Shown: in pieces, positions 15,639-23,481 of the stretch
How the letters are laid out: each line of letters begins with the position of its first letter
Numbering within the stretch: position 1 is the first letter of the stretch
Made by a program: the position numbers and the translations under genes
From: JAWWPY01 sp964412845
GTDB lineage: Bacteria; Actinomycetota; Actinomycetes; Streptosporangiales; Streptosporangiaceae
Reading direction: 5' to 3'
Assembly: GCA_964412845.1 (NCBI GenBank)
Contig: CAYPQM010000089.1
Coordinates: forward strand, 1-28,622
DNA length: 28,622 nucleotides
Notes under the pieces: model-generated
Database searches by the model: none
What the model was told of the DNA's origin: nothing
The model's input: the letters and a program-made list of their open reading frames with translations, nothing else

Positions 15639-15655
15639 TCATTCGCTCCTTATTG

Positions 15656-15720
15656 AGAGCAGTGCTCTTGTCTAAGAGCAGTGTTGCACGCCTGCCAGGC
15701 AGCGTCAAGAGCAGTGCTCT
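15656..15720. promoter_or_regulatory. Triple palindromic operator array
   Basis: Two perfect 13-base palindromes AGAGCAGTGCTCT (15656-15668 and 15708-15720; mirror arms around one central base) and one degenerate copy AGAGCAGTGTTGC (15675-15687). The outer copies are 52 bases apart, about five helical turns. Size and symmetry fit TetR-type operators. No TetR gene is adjacent to this promoter. Confidence 0.65.
15680..15708 (-). promoter_or_regulatory. Promoter of the DDN-like reductase gene
   Basis: Reading leftward: TTGACG (15708-15703), 17-base spacer, AACACT (15685-15680). The -10 lies within the middle operator copy, the -35 touches the right-hand copy, and the left-hand copy covers the start-site region near 15672. 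The predicted leader is about 35 bases and includes the AAGGAG ribosome site. Confidence 0.5.
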
Positions 15721-15865
15721 CGTTTCGATTGACAACCCCTGCGCCAGGGCTGGCCCCTCCTCATGTCCAGCCTCAAGTCCCTCCCCGAAACCGGCGAGGT
15801 CCTCCCGGCCGGGTAATGCCGCCGGGCTCAGGCCACCAGGCCGTAGCCCAGTGCCGGAGGGCCCG

Positions 15866-16618
15866 CTACGGGCGGGGCAGCAGCGCGACCCGGGCCCGCA
15901 GGATGGCCCTGGTGGACGAGACATTGCCGATCTCGTCCGGCTGGCCCGGGCACTCGCCGGCGGCGATGGCCCGCAGTGCCCTGACCCGGGCATCAGCCGC
16001 GCTGATCATCTGGAAGACCATGGTGGGGTCCTGCTCCGCCATCGCCCGGGTCCGGGCGAGCACGTCGCCCGCCTCGCCGACCCACACGTTCTTGATGCCG
16101 CCGCCGAAGCCGTGGTCGAGGAGCAGCGACACCACGTGCAGTTCTTCTCCATAACCGAAGCTGATGGTCACGGCCTCCTGAAGACCCCGGTCGTCCTCAT
16201 AACGCCAGCATTCACCGACTGCGGGCGTGCCGATCTGGGCCGCCCACGGTGGCTCGCCCTGGCCCTGGGCGGCCAGCCGGTCGGCGGCCTCGGTCGCGGC
16301 CAAGCGCAACTCCGGCCAGCCGACCGCGGCGAGCACGCGCAAGATGGCGAGCGCTTCCGCCGTGCCCGTCGCCTCCGCGGCGGGCACGATGGCCATGGGC
16401 GCCTCGCTCCGTGGGCCGCCGAGCGCGGCCAGAATGTCCGAGCCCCACAGCTCGGCGTCGAGCGGACTGCCAATCTCGCCGAGCACCATCCGAGCCTCGG
16501 TGAGCACGGCGGCAAAGGCCTCACCGGGCGAGGAGCCGCCAAAGACGGCATCCAGATCAAGATCACCGGACACAGACAGAACCGGCTCGTCAGGGGATTC
16601 CGGGTCCATGCGGGGCAT
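15866..16618 (-). CDS. Hypothetical protein, conserved-looking, no family recognised
   Basis: 250 residues, soluble, with no signal peptide or membrane span. Residues about 1-120 are acidic and Ala/Leu-rich and look helical. The C-terminal half has the most constrained-looking text: GECWRYEDDRGLQEAVTISF, YGEELHVVSLLLDHGFGGG, IKNVWVGEAG, then DPTMVFQMISAADARVRALR and a closing RARVALLPRP. The coding character is good (strong third-position GC, continuous frame, no competing frame with motifs). Start choice is uncertain: the listed ATG or a second ATG three codons later (16607-16609). It is divergent from an LLM-class oxidoreductase across 115 bases. I cannot name a function. Confidence 0.65.
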   Translation of the reverse strand: MPRMDPESPDEPVLSVSGDLDLDAVFGGSSPGEAFAAVLTEARMVLGEIGSPLDAELWGSDILAALGGPRSEAPMAIVPAAEATGTAEALAILRVLAAVGWPELRLAATEAADRLAAQGQGEPPWAAQIGTPAVGECWRYEDDRGLQEAVTISFGYGEELHVVSLLLDHGFGGGIKNVWVGEAGDVLARTRAMAEQDPTMVFQMISAADARVRALRAIAAGECPGQPDEIGNVSSTRAILRARVALLPRP

Positions 16619-16733
16619 CCTGCCACGGCCGCTGGCCTTGCTGGGGTGCTCTCCCCGAATCTCATCCGGCCTCCAGCAGGCCGCGCCATATCAGGCATGC
16701 GCCATGATGAGCGGGAACCAAGGGAGGAAACGG

Positions 16734-17696
16734 ATGGGATCAACGGCCAGATGGGGCATCACGCTCCCGCTGCGCAGCATGCCGCTGCCCGGCCAGCGCG
16801 ACATCGTGGCCGCGCTTCCCGACCTCGGGTACACCGATGCCTGGTCCGCCGAGACGAACGGCTCGGACGCCTTCACACCGCTCGCCCTGGTCGCCCAGTG
16901 GGCGCCCGCACTGCGCCTGGGCACCGCCATCGCCGGTATCTACACCCGCGGCCCGGCCCTGCTCGCGATGAACGCGGCCACCCTGGCTGACCTCGCGCCG
17001 GGCCGGTTTGTGCTCGGCATCGGCGTGTCCTCGGCGGTGATCGTGGAGCAGTGGAACGGCATCCCGATGGCCAAGCCCTACCAGCGGTCCCGCGACACCC
17101 TTCGATTCCTGCGGGCCGCCCTGGCCGGGGAGAAGGTGACCGAGGACTACGAGACGTTCAGCGTGCAGGGTTTCCGGCTGGAACAGGCCCCCCAGTCGCC
17201 GCCGGCCCTCGCCCTGGCCGCGCTGCGCCCTGGGATGGTCGCCCTGGCGGCGTCGCACGCGGACGGGGCCATCACGAACTGGCTCGCCCCGTCCGACGTG
17301 CCCATGGTGCGGGCCGTGGCCGGGCCGGACTGCGAGCTGATCGCGCGGGTGTTCGTCTGCCCGACGGAAGACGCGGAGGCCGCCAGGAACATCGGCCGCC
17401 GCCTGATCGCGGCCTACCTCACCGTCCCCGTCTATGCCGCCTTCCAGGCCTGGCTCGGGCGCGGCGAGGCACTGGCGCCGATGCAGGCCGCGTGGGCGGC
17501 CGGCGACCGCCGGGGCGCCCTCGCCGCTATCGGTGACCAGGTCGTGGATGACCTGCTGGTGCACGGGCGGCCGGAGCACTGCCGGGAGCGCATCGCCGAG
17601 TACCAGGCCAAGGGCCTCGACACGCCCGCCATCATGATCGTGCCCGCGCCCGGGGTGGACGAGGCTGACGCTGTCCGCGACCTCGCGCCCAGGTAA
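16734..17696 (+). CDS. LLM-class (luciferase-like) F420-dependent oxidoreductase
   Basis: 320 residues from the ATG at 16734, preceded by GGGAGG seven bases upstream; the open frame extends further left but overlaps the divergent gene. Luciferase-like monooxygenase TIM barrel: WGITLPLRSMP at the start, LPDLGYTDAWSAETNGSDAF, LRLGTAIAGIYTRGPALLAM, LADLAPGRFVLGIGVSSAVI, YQRSRDTLRFLRAALAGEKV, then DGAITNWLAPSDVP and a C-terminal HGRPEHCRERIAEYQAKGLD. The FVLGIGVS and ETN-S-D segments are the usual F420-family phosphate- and deazaflavin-contacting regions. Actinobacterial members use coenzyme F420 in place of FMN; substrate unknown. Confidence 0.9.
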   Translation: MGSTARWGITLPLRSMPLPGQRDIVAALPDLGYTDAWSAETNGSDAFTPLALVAQWAPALRLGTAIAGIYTRGPALLAMNAATLADLAPGRFVLGIGVSSAVIVEQWNGIPMAKPYQRSRDTLRFLRAALAGEKVTEDYETFSVQGFRLEQAPQSPPALALAALRPGMVALAASHADGAITNWLAPSDVPMVRAVAGPDCELIARVFVCPTEDAEAARNIGRRLIAAYLTVPVYAAFQAWLGRGEALAPMQAAWAAGDRRGALAAIGDQVVDDLLVHGRPEHCRERIAEYQAKGLDTPAIMIVPAPGVDEADAVRDLAPR

Positions 17697-17735
17697 GCCG
17701 GCACGGCCCAGGGGGCGTGGCCCAGCGGCGCGTGT

Positions 17736-18788
17736 TCACCAGGAGCCGGGCAGCTTCTCTCCGTACCAGGATTCGATGATCCGGTGTGCGATCGACACCG
17801 GCGGCGGCAGCCGCACCTCGTCCGAGGCCAGCGCGCCGCGCAGGCCGTCCCGGCTGTACCAGCGCGCCTCGGCGATCTCGTCCTGGTCCACCTGGATGTC
17901 GAGGCCGCTGGAGGCCAGCGCGCGGAACCCGAGCATCAGGCTCTGCGGCATGGGCCAGGGCTGGCTGCCCAGGTAGCGGATCTGGCTGACCGTGATCCCG
18001 GTCTCCTCAGCGACTTCACGGGCCACGGCCTGCTCGGCGGCTTCGCCCGGCTCGACGAAGCCGGCCAGGATCGACACCCGCCGCGGTGGCCACTGCTGGT
18101 TGCGGGCCAGCAGGCACCGGTCATCGGGATCGGTCACCAGCATGATCACCGCCGGGTCGATCCTCGGGAAATGCTCACTGCCGTCGACCGGGCAATGCCG
18201 TGCGTGGCCCGCCGCCACCGGCTCGGTCAGCGCGCCGCAGCGCGGGCAGTGCGTGTGGGTGGCATGCCAGTTGGCCAGCGCCACAGCGTGGGTCAGCAGG
18301 CCGGCGTCGCGGTCGTCCAGCAGTACCGCCGCCTGCCGCAGGCCCGCAGGCCGGACGCCCGGCTCAGCCGGCGGCCCGGACCCTGACCCGCGCCCGGGCG
18401 CGGCGGCGGAGTCGGCGCCGAGCCCGCCCACCGGGCCCGCCACGCCGAAGTACACGACCCCCGCGGGATCCACGCCGAGCAGGAATCGCACCCCCTCCGG
18501 CGCGTCAGCGGGCGGCACCAGGACCAGTTCGGCCCGCTGCTCGCTGAACCGGACGGGGGCCTGGCCGTCATCCAGGACCAGCACCTGGGTGCCGGGGTCG
18601 GCCCACGCCGCTGCGAGCCACTCGGCGTCACCGCGACGCTCACCCGCACGGTCGACGCCGCTGCGGGCCAGCACGAACCCGCCCAGTTCCGCCGCGACCC
18701 GCTGCGCCTCAGCCGCGTTCGCATCCGTCACCGCATCGCTCCCCATGGTCGAGTGGCCCGTGGTCGAGTGGCCCGTGGTCACATTCAC
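17736..18788 (-). CDS. nudC: NAD(+)/NADH diphosphatase (Nudix)
   Basis: 350 residues. The Nudix box GFVEPGEAAEQAVAREVAEE (243-262) plus TGI fits G-x5-E-x7-REU-x-EE-x-GU fully, and it is followed by the NudC-specific array SQPWPMPQS (275-283). A zinc ribbon precedes it: CPRC (181-184) and Cys199 in HCPVDGSEH; the fourth Cys of E. coli NudC is not present, which I believe is usual in actinobacteria. NudC hydrolyses NADH/NAD+ and removes NAD caps from RNA. The GTG start overlaps the TGA of the peptidase gene by four bases, so the two are translationally coupled. The N-terminus begins with a GHSTTGHST repeat; a start at ATG 18744-18746 would omit it. Confidence 0.93.
   Translation of the reverse strand: MNVTTGHSTTGHSTMGSDAVTDANAAEAQRVAAELGGFVLARSGVDRAGERRGDAEWLAAAWADPGTQVLVLDDGQAPVRFSEQRAELVLVPPADAPEGVRFLLGVDPAGVVYFGVAGPVGGLGADSAAAPGRGSGSGPPAEPGVRPAGLRQAAVLLDDRDAGLLTHAVALANWHATHTHCPRCGALTEPVAAGHARHCPVDGSEHFPRIDPAVIMLVTDPDDRCLLARNQQWPPRRVSILAGFVEPGEAAEQAVAREVAEETGITVSQIRYLGSQPWPMPQSLMLGFRALASSGLDIQVDQDEIAEARWYSRDGLRGALASDEVRLPPPVSIAHRIIESWYGEKLPGSW
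18747..18780. repeat. 15-bp tandem repeat in the nudC N-terminus
   Basis: GGTCGAGTGGCCCGT occurs at 18747-18761 and 18762-18776, with the first four bases of a third copy following. In the nudC frame it encodes a GHSTT-type pentapeptide repeat directly after the coupled start. Confidence 0.8.
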
Positions 18789-20224
18789 CCCGCGGCCGTG
18801 CTGTCACCGCTCGCGGCCAGGTCATCCCACAGGTAGGCGGCCGCCTCCGCCCCCTTGAGCAGCAGCGCCATCTCGACCTTCTCGTTCGGCGCATGGATCC
18901 GGTCCTCATCGAGGCCGACCGCGACAAACACCAGCGGCGCGGCCAGGATGTCGGCGAGATCGGCCTCCGGCCCGCTGCCCCCTTCACGGGTAAAAAGCAC
19001 TTCCTGGCCGAACGCGCGTCCCATGGCCCGCCGGGCCGCCCGCACCGGGGCCGAGTCAAGATCTGAGAAGGCCGGGCGCACCCCCGGGCCGCCGAAGGTC
19101 ACCACGGCGTCAAGGCCGGCTGGCGTGTGCGCCGCCACGTACGCGCGCAGTGCGGCGGCGACGTCGGCTGGCTCCTGATGGGCGACCAGCCGGAAGGAGA
19201 CCTTGGCGTGCGCCTGGCTCGGCACGATGGTCTTCGCCCCCGGCCCGGTGTGCCCACCCCACATCCCGTTGACCTCAGCCGTCGGCCGCGCCCAGATCCG
19301 CTCCAGCGTGCTGTAGCCGGCCTCGCCGGCCGCTGCCTGGCTGTGCCCGGCGTCGGCGAGCCATGCCTTCTCCTCGAACGGCAGCCGCGCGAAGAGCGCG
19401 CGCTCCGCTGCGGTCAGCGGCAGCACGCTGTCGTAGAAGCCGGGCAGGGTGATCCGGCCGTCGGCGTCGTGCAGGCCGGCCAGCAGCGCGGCCAGCGCGT
19501 GCAGCGGGTTGGGCACCCCGCCGCCGAACGAACCGGAGTGCAGGTCGGTCTCCGGCCCGGTCAGGTCGATCTGGGCGTCGACGAGGCCGCGCATGCCGGT
19601 GCACATGGACGGCACGTCGGCAGCCCACATCGTCGTGTCCGAGATGACGATCAGATCGCAGCCGAGCGCCTCCCGCCGGGCCCGCAGCAGCCCGGCGAAG
19701 TGCAGGGAGCCGGACTCCTCCTCGCCCTCGATCAAGAACTTCAGCGACACGGGCGGTGCGCTGCGGCTGCCCGCCGCCAGGCAGGCGCGCACGCCCAGCG
19801 CATGAAAGAGCACCTGCCCCTTGTCGTCCGAAGCGCCGCGGCCGAGTAGCTGGCCGTCGCGCTCGACAGGTTCGAAGGGCGGCGAGTGCCACTCGCTGAG
19901 CGGCTCCACCGGCTGCACATCGTGGTGCCCGTAGACCAGGACTGTCGGCGCGGCCGGGTCCTCAGCCGGCCAGTGCGCGAACACCGCCGGCTGGCCCGGC
20001 TCGTGGTGCTGGCCGGGCTCACGGCGCGCGCTGGGCCCGCCGGTCTCCCAGATCTCCACGAGGGGGAAGCCGGTGCCGCGCAGGTGCGCGGCGAGCCACT
20101 CGGCGGAGGCACGGACGTCGTCATGATGGGCCGGATCCGCGGAGATCGACGGGATCGCCAGCCACTCCTTCAGCTTGTCGAAGAACTCCCCCGCGTTGCC
20201 GGTGATGTAGTCACGGACGTCCAT
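18785..20224 (-). CDS. M20-family dipeptidase/peptidase
   Basis: 479 residues from the ATG at 20222-20224, the likelier start because AGGAGG lies 12 bases upstream; a TTG four codons earlier would leave no spacing. M20 zinc peptidase fold with dinuclear metal ligands in order: YGHHDVQP (His100, Asp102), RGASDDKGQ (Asp133/134), IEGEEESGS (Glu168/169), ISDTTMW (Asp) and IHAPNEK (His) near the C-terminus. The lid domain follows at VDAQIDLTGP and TDLHSGSFGGGVPNPLHALA. The group includes CNDP-type dipeptidases; a cytoplasmic dipeptide or acyl-amino-acid hydrolase is expected. The TGA overlaps the GTG start of nudC. Confidence 0.9.
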   Translation of the reverse strand: MDVRDYITGNAGEFFDKLKEWLAIPSISADPAHHDDVRASAEWLAAHLRGTGFPLVEIWETGGPSARREPGQHHEPGQPAVFAHWPAEDPAAPTVLVYGHHDVQPVEPLSEWHSPPFEPVERDGQLLGRGASDDKGQVLFHALGVRACLAAGSRSAPPVSLKFLIEGEEESGSLHFAGLLRARREALGCDLIVISDTTMWAADVPSMCTGMRGLVDAQIDLTGPETDLHSGSFGGGVPNPLHALAALLAGLHDADGRITLPGFYDSVLPLTAAERALFARLPFEEKAWLADAGHSQAAAGEAGYSTLERIWARPTAEVNGMWGGHTGPGAKTIVPSQAHAKVSFRLVAHQEPADVAAALRAYVAAHTPAGLDAVVTFGGPGVRPAFSDLDSAPVRAARRAMGRAFGQEVLFTREGGSGPEADLADILAAPLVFVAVGLDEDRIHAPNEKVEMALLLKGAEAAAYLWDDLAASGDSTAAG

Positions 20225-20260
20225 GAACGCTGACAACCTCCTCGCCTGGTCCTGCCCGGC

Positions 20261-20266
20261 ACTCTA
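20261..20266 (-). promoter_or_regulatory. Possible -10 box of the peptidase/nudC unit
   Basis: TAGAGT on the minus strand, about 30 bases before the ribosome site and ATG at 20224. No clear -35 at the usual distance. Confidence 0.3.
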
Positions 20267-20317
20267 GACCAGCAGTTCAGCCGCGCTGGCCGCGGCTGGT
20301 TCGCATGTCGCGGCCGG

Positions 20318-20323
20318 CATAGT
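20318..20323 (+). promoter_or_regulatory. Possible -10 box for a leaderless transcript
   Basis: CATAGT (20318-20323) ends eight bases before the GTG at 20332. There is no Shine-Dalgarno sequence in this space, so transcription probably starts at or next to the start codon. The -35 region is weak. Confidence 0.35.
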
Positions 20324-20331
20324 GTCGAAAC

Positions 20332-21000
20332 GTGAGCGAGATGCTGCCGCTGTTCCCGCTGGGCACCGTGCTGTGCCCCGGCCTCTTGCTGCCGCTGCAC
20401 ATCTTCGAAGGGCGGTACCGGCAACTCGTCCGCGATCTGCTCGAGGGGCCCGAGCCGAGGCATTTCGGCGTCATCGCGATCCGCAGGGGCCGCGAGACCG
20501 GTGTGGACGGGGTCTCCGCGCTGTATGAGATCGGCTGCACCGCGACCCTGCGCCAGGTCCATGAGCACGATGACGGCCGCTTCGAGCTGGTCACCATCGG
20601 CGCGCAGCGGTTCCGGCTGATCGCGCTCGACCACTCGCGGCCCTACCTGCGGGGCGAGGTGCACCTGCTCGCTGAGGACATCGGCGACGAGACAGCAGCG
20701 GGCCGGGCGGCGCACGCCGTGCGGGAGGCGTTCCGCCACTATCTTCAGGCGCTCGCCGCCCGCGGCGCGGCTCAGGCCAGTCCCCCGGAACTGCCCGATG
20801 AGCCCATCGCGCTGTCCTACCTGGTCGCTGCCTCGATGATCATCGACCTGCCGGTCAGGCAGGCGCTGCTCGCCGAGCCGGACGCTCTGCTCCGGCTGAC
20901 TGCCGAGCACATGCTGCTGGCCAGGGAAACCACGATGCTGCGCTCGCTCACCTCGACGCCGGCCCCGGACCTGAGGAACTCGCCGTACAACCCCAATTAG
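20332..21000 (+). CDS. LON peptidase substrate-binding-domain protein
   Basis: 222 residues, stand-alone N-terminal domain of Lon protease without the ATPase or protease domains. Hallmarks: MLPLFPLGTVLCPGLLLPLH (4-23), IFEGRYRQLVRDLL, FGVIAIRRG, EIGCTATLRQVHEHDDGRFE, LVTIGAQRFRLI, then a helical C-terminus ending AEHMLLARETTMLRSL. Such proteins are present in many actinobacteria; role unresolved (possibly substrate delivery or an unrelated scaffold). Starts with GTG and no ribosome site. Divergent from the peptidase gene. Followed on the same strand by a DUF2236 gene. Confidence 0.9.
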   Translation: MSEMLPLFPLGTVLCPGLLLPLHIFEGRYRQLVRDLLEGPEPRHFGVIAIRRGRETGVDGVSALYEIGCTATLRQVHEHDDGRFELVTIGAQRFRLIALDHSRPYLRGEVHLLAEDIGDETAAGRAAHAVREAFRHYLQALAARGAAQASPPELPDEPIALSYLVAASMIIDLPVRQALLAEPDALLRLTAEHMLLARETTMLRSLTSTPAPDLRNSPYNPN

Positions 21001-21013
21001 GTAGCTTGGTGGT

Positions 21014-21088
21014 ATGACCTTCCGCATCGTCGGCCGCCGGTGTCACCGGCCGCCGGACTCCGGCCGCCGGACCGGGCTGCCTCGGTGA
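21014..21088 (+). CDS. Possible 24-codon leader peptide
   Basis: ATG at 21014, stop TGA at 21086-21088. The stop overlaps the GTG start (21085-21087) of the DUF2236 gene as GTGA. A TAGCTT box (21002-21007) lies six bases upstream, fitting leaderless transcription. The peptide is Arg/Gly/Pro-rich (reads M-T-F-R-I-V-G-R-R-C-H-R-P-P-D-S-G-R-R-T-G-L-P-R) and is not a recognised family. The arrangement suggests translational coupling; whether it is translated is inference. Confidence 0.3.
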   Translation: MTFRIVGRRCHRPPDSGRRTGLPR

Positions 21089-21978
21089 CCACGGATCCGT
21101 ACGCGGCCGCGGCCGACCTGGTCGCCCGTTCGGCGGCGGCCTACGCGTCCGGTGTGCCGGACACCCCCGCCAATGACGGCTTCTTCGGGCCCGCCAGCGT
21201 CACCTGGCGGCTGAGCACCGACCTGGCCACCCCGGTCGCAGGCCTGCGGTCCCTGCTGATGCAGGCGCTGCATCCGCTCGCCATGGCCGGAGTCGACCAG
21301 CACAGCGGCTGGCGCCAGGATCCGGTCGGCAGGCTCGCCGCCACCTCCGGCTACCTCACCACGGTCAGTTTCGGCGAGCGGGCCGCGGCCGAGCAGGCCG
21401 CGGCCCGGGTACGCCGGATCCACGAGCACGTCCAGGGCGTCGATACGGTCACCGGCCGCCGGTACGCGGCGGGCGACCCAGCACTGCTGCTGTGGGTGCA
21501 CGCGGCCCTGGTCGAGTCCGGCATCGTTGCCGCTGACCTGTTCGGTACCCCGCTGTCCGCCGCGGACAGCGACCGCTACGTCGCGGAGATGGTGGTCGCG
21601 GCCGAACTCGTCGGCGTGCCCCGCGATCTGGTGCCCGCGGACCTCGCCAGCCTGGAACGCTACATCTCGTCGGTCCGGCCCGAGCTGCGCTGCACGCCCG
21701 CAGCCGCCGAGTCCATGGACTACCTGCTCGATCCGGCGGGCCTGGACGAGGACACCGCCGAGATCTGGGCCGACGTCAAGGACGGGGCGATCGCCGCGCT
21801 GCCGGCCTGGGCCCGGGACATGTACGGCTACCGCGCGCCGGAGTCACTGACACCCGGCCGCCAGACGGAGATCCGGCAGGCGCTCGGCGTTCTCGACGCC
21901 ACCTTCCTTGGCGAACCCGGGGTGCTTGAGGCGCGGCAGCGGATCACCCTGCGGATGCGAACGGCGCGGCGCGGGTGA
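21085..21978 (+). CDS. DUF2236 / oxygenase MpaB family protein
   Basis: 297 residues from the GTG at 21085; a GTG at 21040 would add 15 residues of Pro/Ala-rich text without family similarity. Hallmarks: FFGPASVTWRLSTDLATPVA, LLMQALHPLAMAGVDQHSGW (with the HPLA and DQHSG His residues), RLAATSGYLTTVSFGERAAA, VRRIHEHVQGVDTVTGRRYA, LLLWVHAALVESGI. The conserved histidines bind heme in characterised members; Lcp rubber oxygenase and MpaB belong to this broader group. Substrate unknown. Its TGA overlaps the next gene's GTG by four bases. Confidence 0.88.
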   Translation: MTTDPYAAAADLVARSAAAYASGVPDTPANDGFFGPASVTWRLSTDLATPVAGLRSLLMQALHPLAMAGVDQHSGWRQDPVGRLAATSGYLTTVSFGERAAAEQAAARVRRIHEHVQGVDTVTGRRYAAGDPALLLWVHAALVESGIVAADLFGTPLSAADSDRYVAEMVVAAELVGVPRDLVPADLASLERYISSVRPELRCTPAAAESMDYLLDPAGLDEDTAEIWADVKDGAIAALPAWARDMYGYRAPESLTPGRQTEIRQALGVLDATFLGEPGVLEARQRITLRMRTARRG

Positions 21979-23480
21979 GACCGGCCCGCAGCAAAGCACC
22001 GCCCGGCAAAGCACCGCCCAGCAAGGCACGGTACGGGAAAAGGGCCCTCGCCGCCCTCACGATCGGCGGCGTCCTCGTGACCCTCACGCTGGCCTTGCTG
22101 CGCCGCCGGGTCGGCCAGCTGCGGCTGGATCGTGGCCTGGCCGCGCTCGGGCTCGTCGCGCGCGGCGGGCTGCGTTACGCGGGCAGCGCGCCCCGGCTGT
22201 TCGCCGCCGCTGGCGAGAACCGGCAGCAGTTGCGCAACGACCTCGCCCTGCAGACGGCCGAGGACGTCGCCACCACCCTGGGGGCGATGAAGGGCGTGCT
22301 GATGAAGATTGGCCAGATGGCCAGCTACATCGACGACGGCCTGTCACCGAGCGTCCGCCGGACGCTCAGCCGCCTCCAGGACAGCGTCCCCCCGATGAGC
22401 GCGGAGCTCGCGGCGAACGTTGTCACCGAGGAGCTGGGCCTGCCGCCGGAGCGGGCATTCGCCCAGTGGGACCCGGAGCCCATTGCCGCGGCATCGATCG
22501 GGCAGGTGCACCGGGCCATCACCCTCGATGGCCGCGCGGTCGCGGTGAAGGTGCAGTATCCCGGGATCGCGGAGACCATCGCCGCGGACCTTGGCAATGT
22601 CTCGTTGCTCCGCCGGATGCTGCGCATCACCGCGCCCAGCCAGGATGTTGACGCGCTGATCGCGGAGCTCCGGGATCGCGTCCTGGAGGAACTTGACTAC
22701 CGCCGTGAGGCGGAGAACCAGCGGCTCGTGGCGGCCTACTTCGAGGGCCATCCGACGATTCACATCCCGGGCATCATCAGTGAACTGTCCACGCGGCGGG
22801 TGGTGACCAGCGAGCTGTCCGACGGAGCCCGGTTCGCTGAGCTCGCCGGCTGGTCCCAGCAGGAACGCGACCTGGCCGCGGAGACCATCTACCGCTTTGT
22901 CTTCCGGAGCCTGTACGAGGTCCACGCGTTCAACGGTGACCCGCACCCGGGCAACTACCTCTTCCACGGTGGCGGCCGGGTCACCTTCCTCGACTTCGGC
23001 CTGGTCAAGCATTTCACCCTGGCCGAGTTGCAGCCGCTCATGCAGATGGCCCGCAGGCTGTGCGTCGACAACGACCCCGAGGCGTTCCGCCGCAGCATGG
23101 AGACGGCCGGCTTCCTGCGGCCGGACGCGCCGCTGAGCACGGAGACGATCGTCGAGCACATGGCCGTTTTCTACGACACGATCCGCAAGCCAGGGCCGCT
23201 GACCATCACCGGCGAGTACGCGTCCGCGGTTGTCCGCCGCTTCTTCGACGTGCGCAGCCCGGTGGCCGAGTACGCGAGCGTGCCCCGGTCGTACGTGATC
23301 CTCCAGCGCATCAACCTGGGACTGTTCGCCGTCCTCGGCGAACTGTCCGCGACCGCTGACTGGCGGGCCATCGCGGAGGAGATCTGGCCCTTCGTACAGG
23401 CCCCGCCATCGACTCCGATCGGGGAAGCTGAGGCCCCCTGGCGCGCTCGCCGCGCGGCGAGCGCGGGCCGCCGGGCCTGA
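21975..23480 (+). CDS. AarF/ABC1/UbiB-family kinase-like protein
   Basis: 501 residues. A basic N-terminus and one membrane span (ALAALTIGGVLVTLTLALL, 25-42) come first. The UbiB/ADCK hallmarks follow: KxGQ motif LMKIGQMAS (109-117), A-rich loop IAAASIGQVH (170-179), ATP-binding lysine in VAVKVQYPG (Lys192), metal/catalytic block FNGDPHPGNYLF (Asp322, Asn327) and DFG (340-342). The Ala-rich loop replaces the Gly-rich loop of normal kinases and favours ATPase over protein kinase activity (established for COQ8). The family supports isoprenoid quinone or membrane lipid metabolism; the actinobacterial role is not defined. GTG start overlaps the DUF2236 stop. Confidence 0.92.
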   Translation: MRPARSKAPPGKAPPSKARYGKRALAALTIGGVLVTLTLALLRRRVGQLRLDRGLAALGLVARGGLRYAGSAPRLFAAAGENRQQLRNDLALQTAEDVATTLGAMKGVLMKIGQMASYIDDGLSPSVRRTLSRLQDSVPPMSAELAANVVTEELGLPPERAFAQWDPEPIAAASIGQVHRAITLDGRAVAVKVQYPGIAETIAADLGNVSLLRRMLRITAPSQDVDALIAELRDRVLEELDYRREAENQRLVAAYFEGHPTIHIPGIISELSTRRVVTSELSDGARFAELAGWSQQERDLAAETIYRFVFRSLYEVHAFNGDPHPGNYLFHGGGRVTFLDFGLVKHFTLAELQPLMQMARRLCVDNDPEAFRRSMETAGFLRPDAPLSTETIVEHMAVFYDTIRKPGPLTITGEYASAVVRRFFDVRSPVAEYASVPRSYVILQRINLGLFAVLGELSATADWRAIAEEIWPFVQAPPSTPIGEAEAPWRARRAASAGRRA

Positions 23481-23481
23481 A

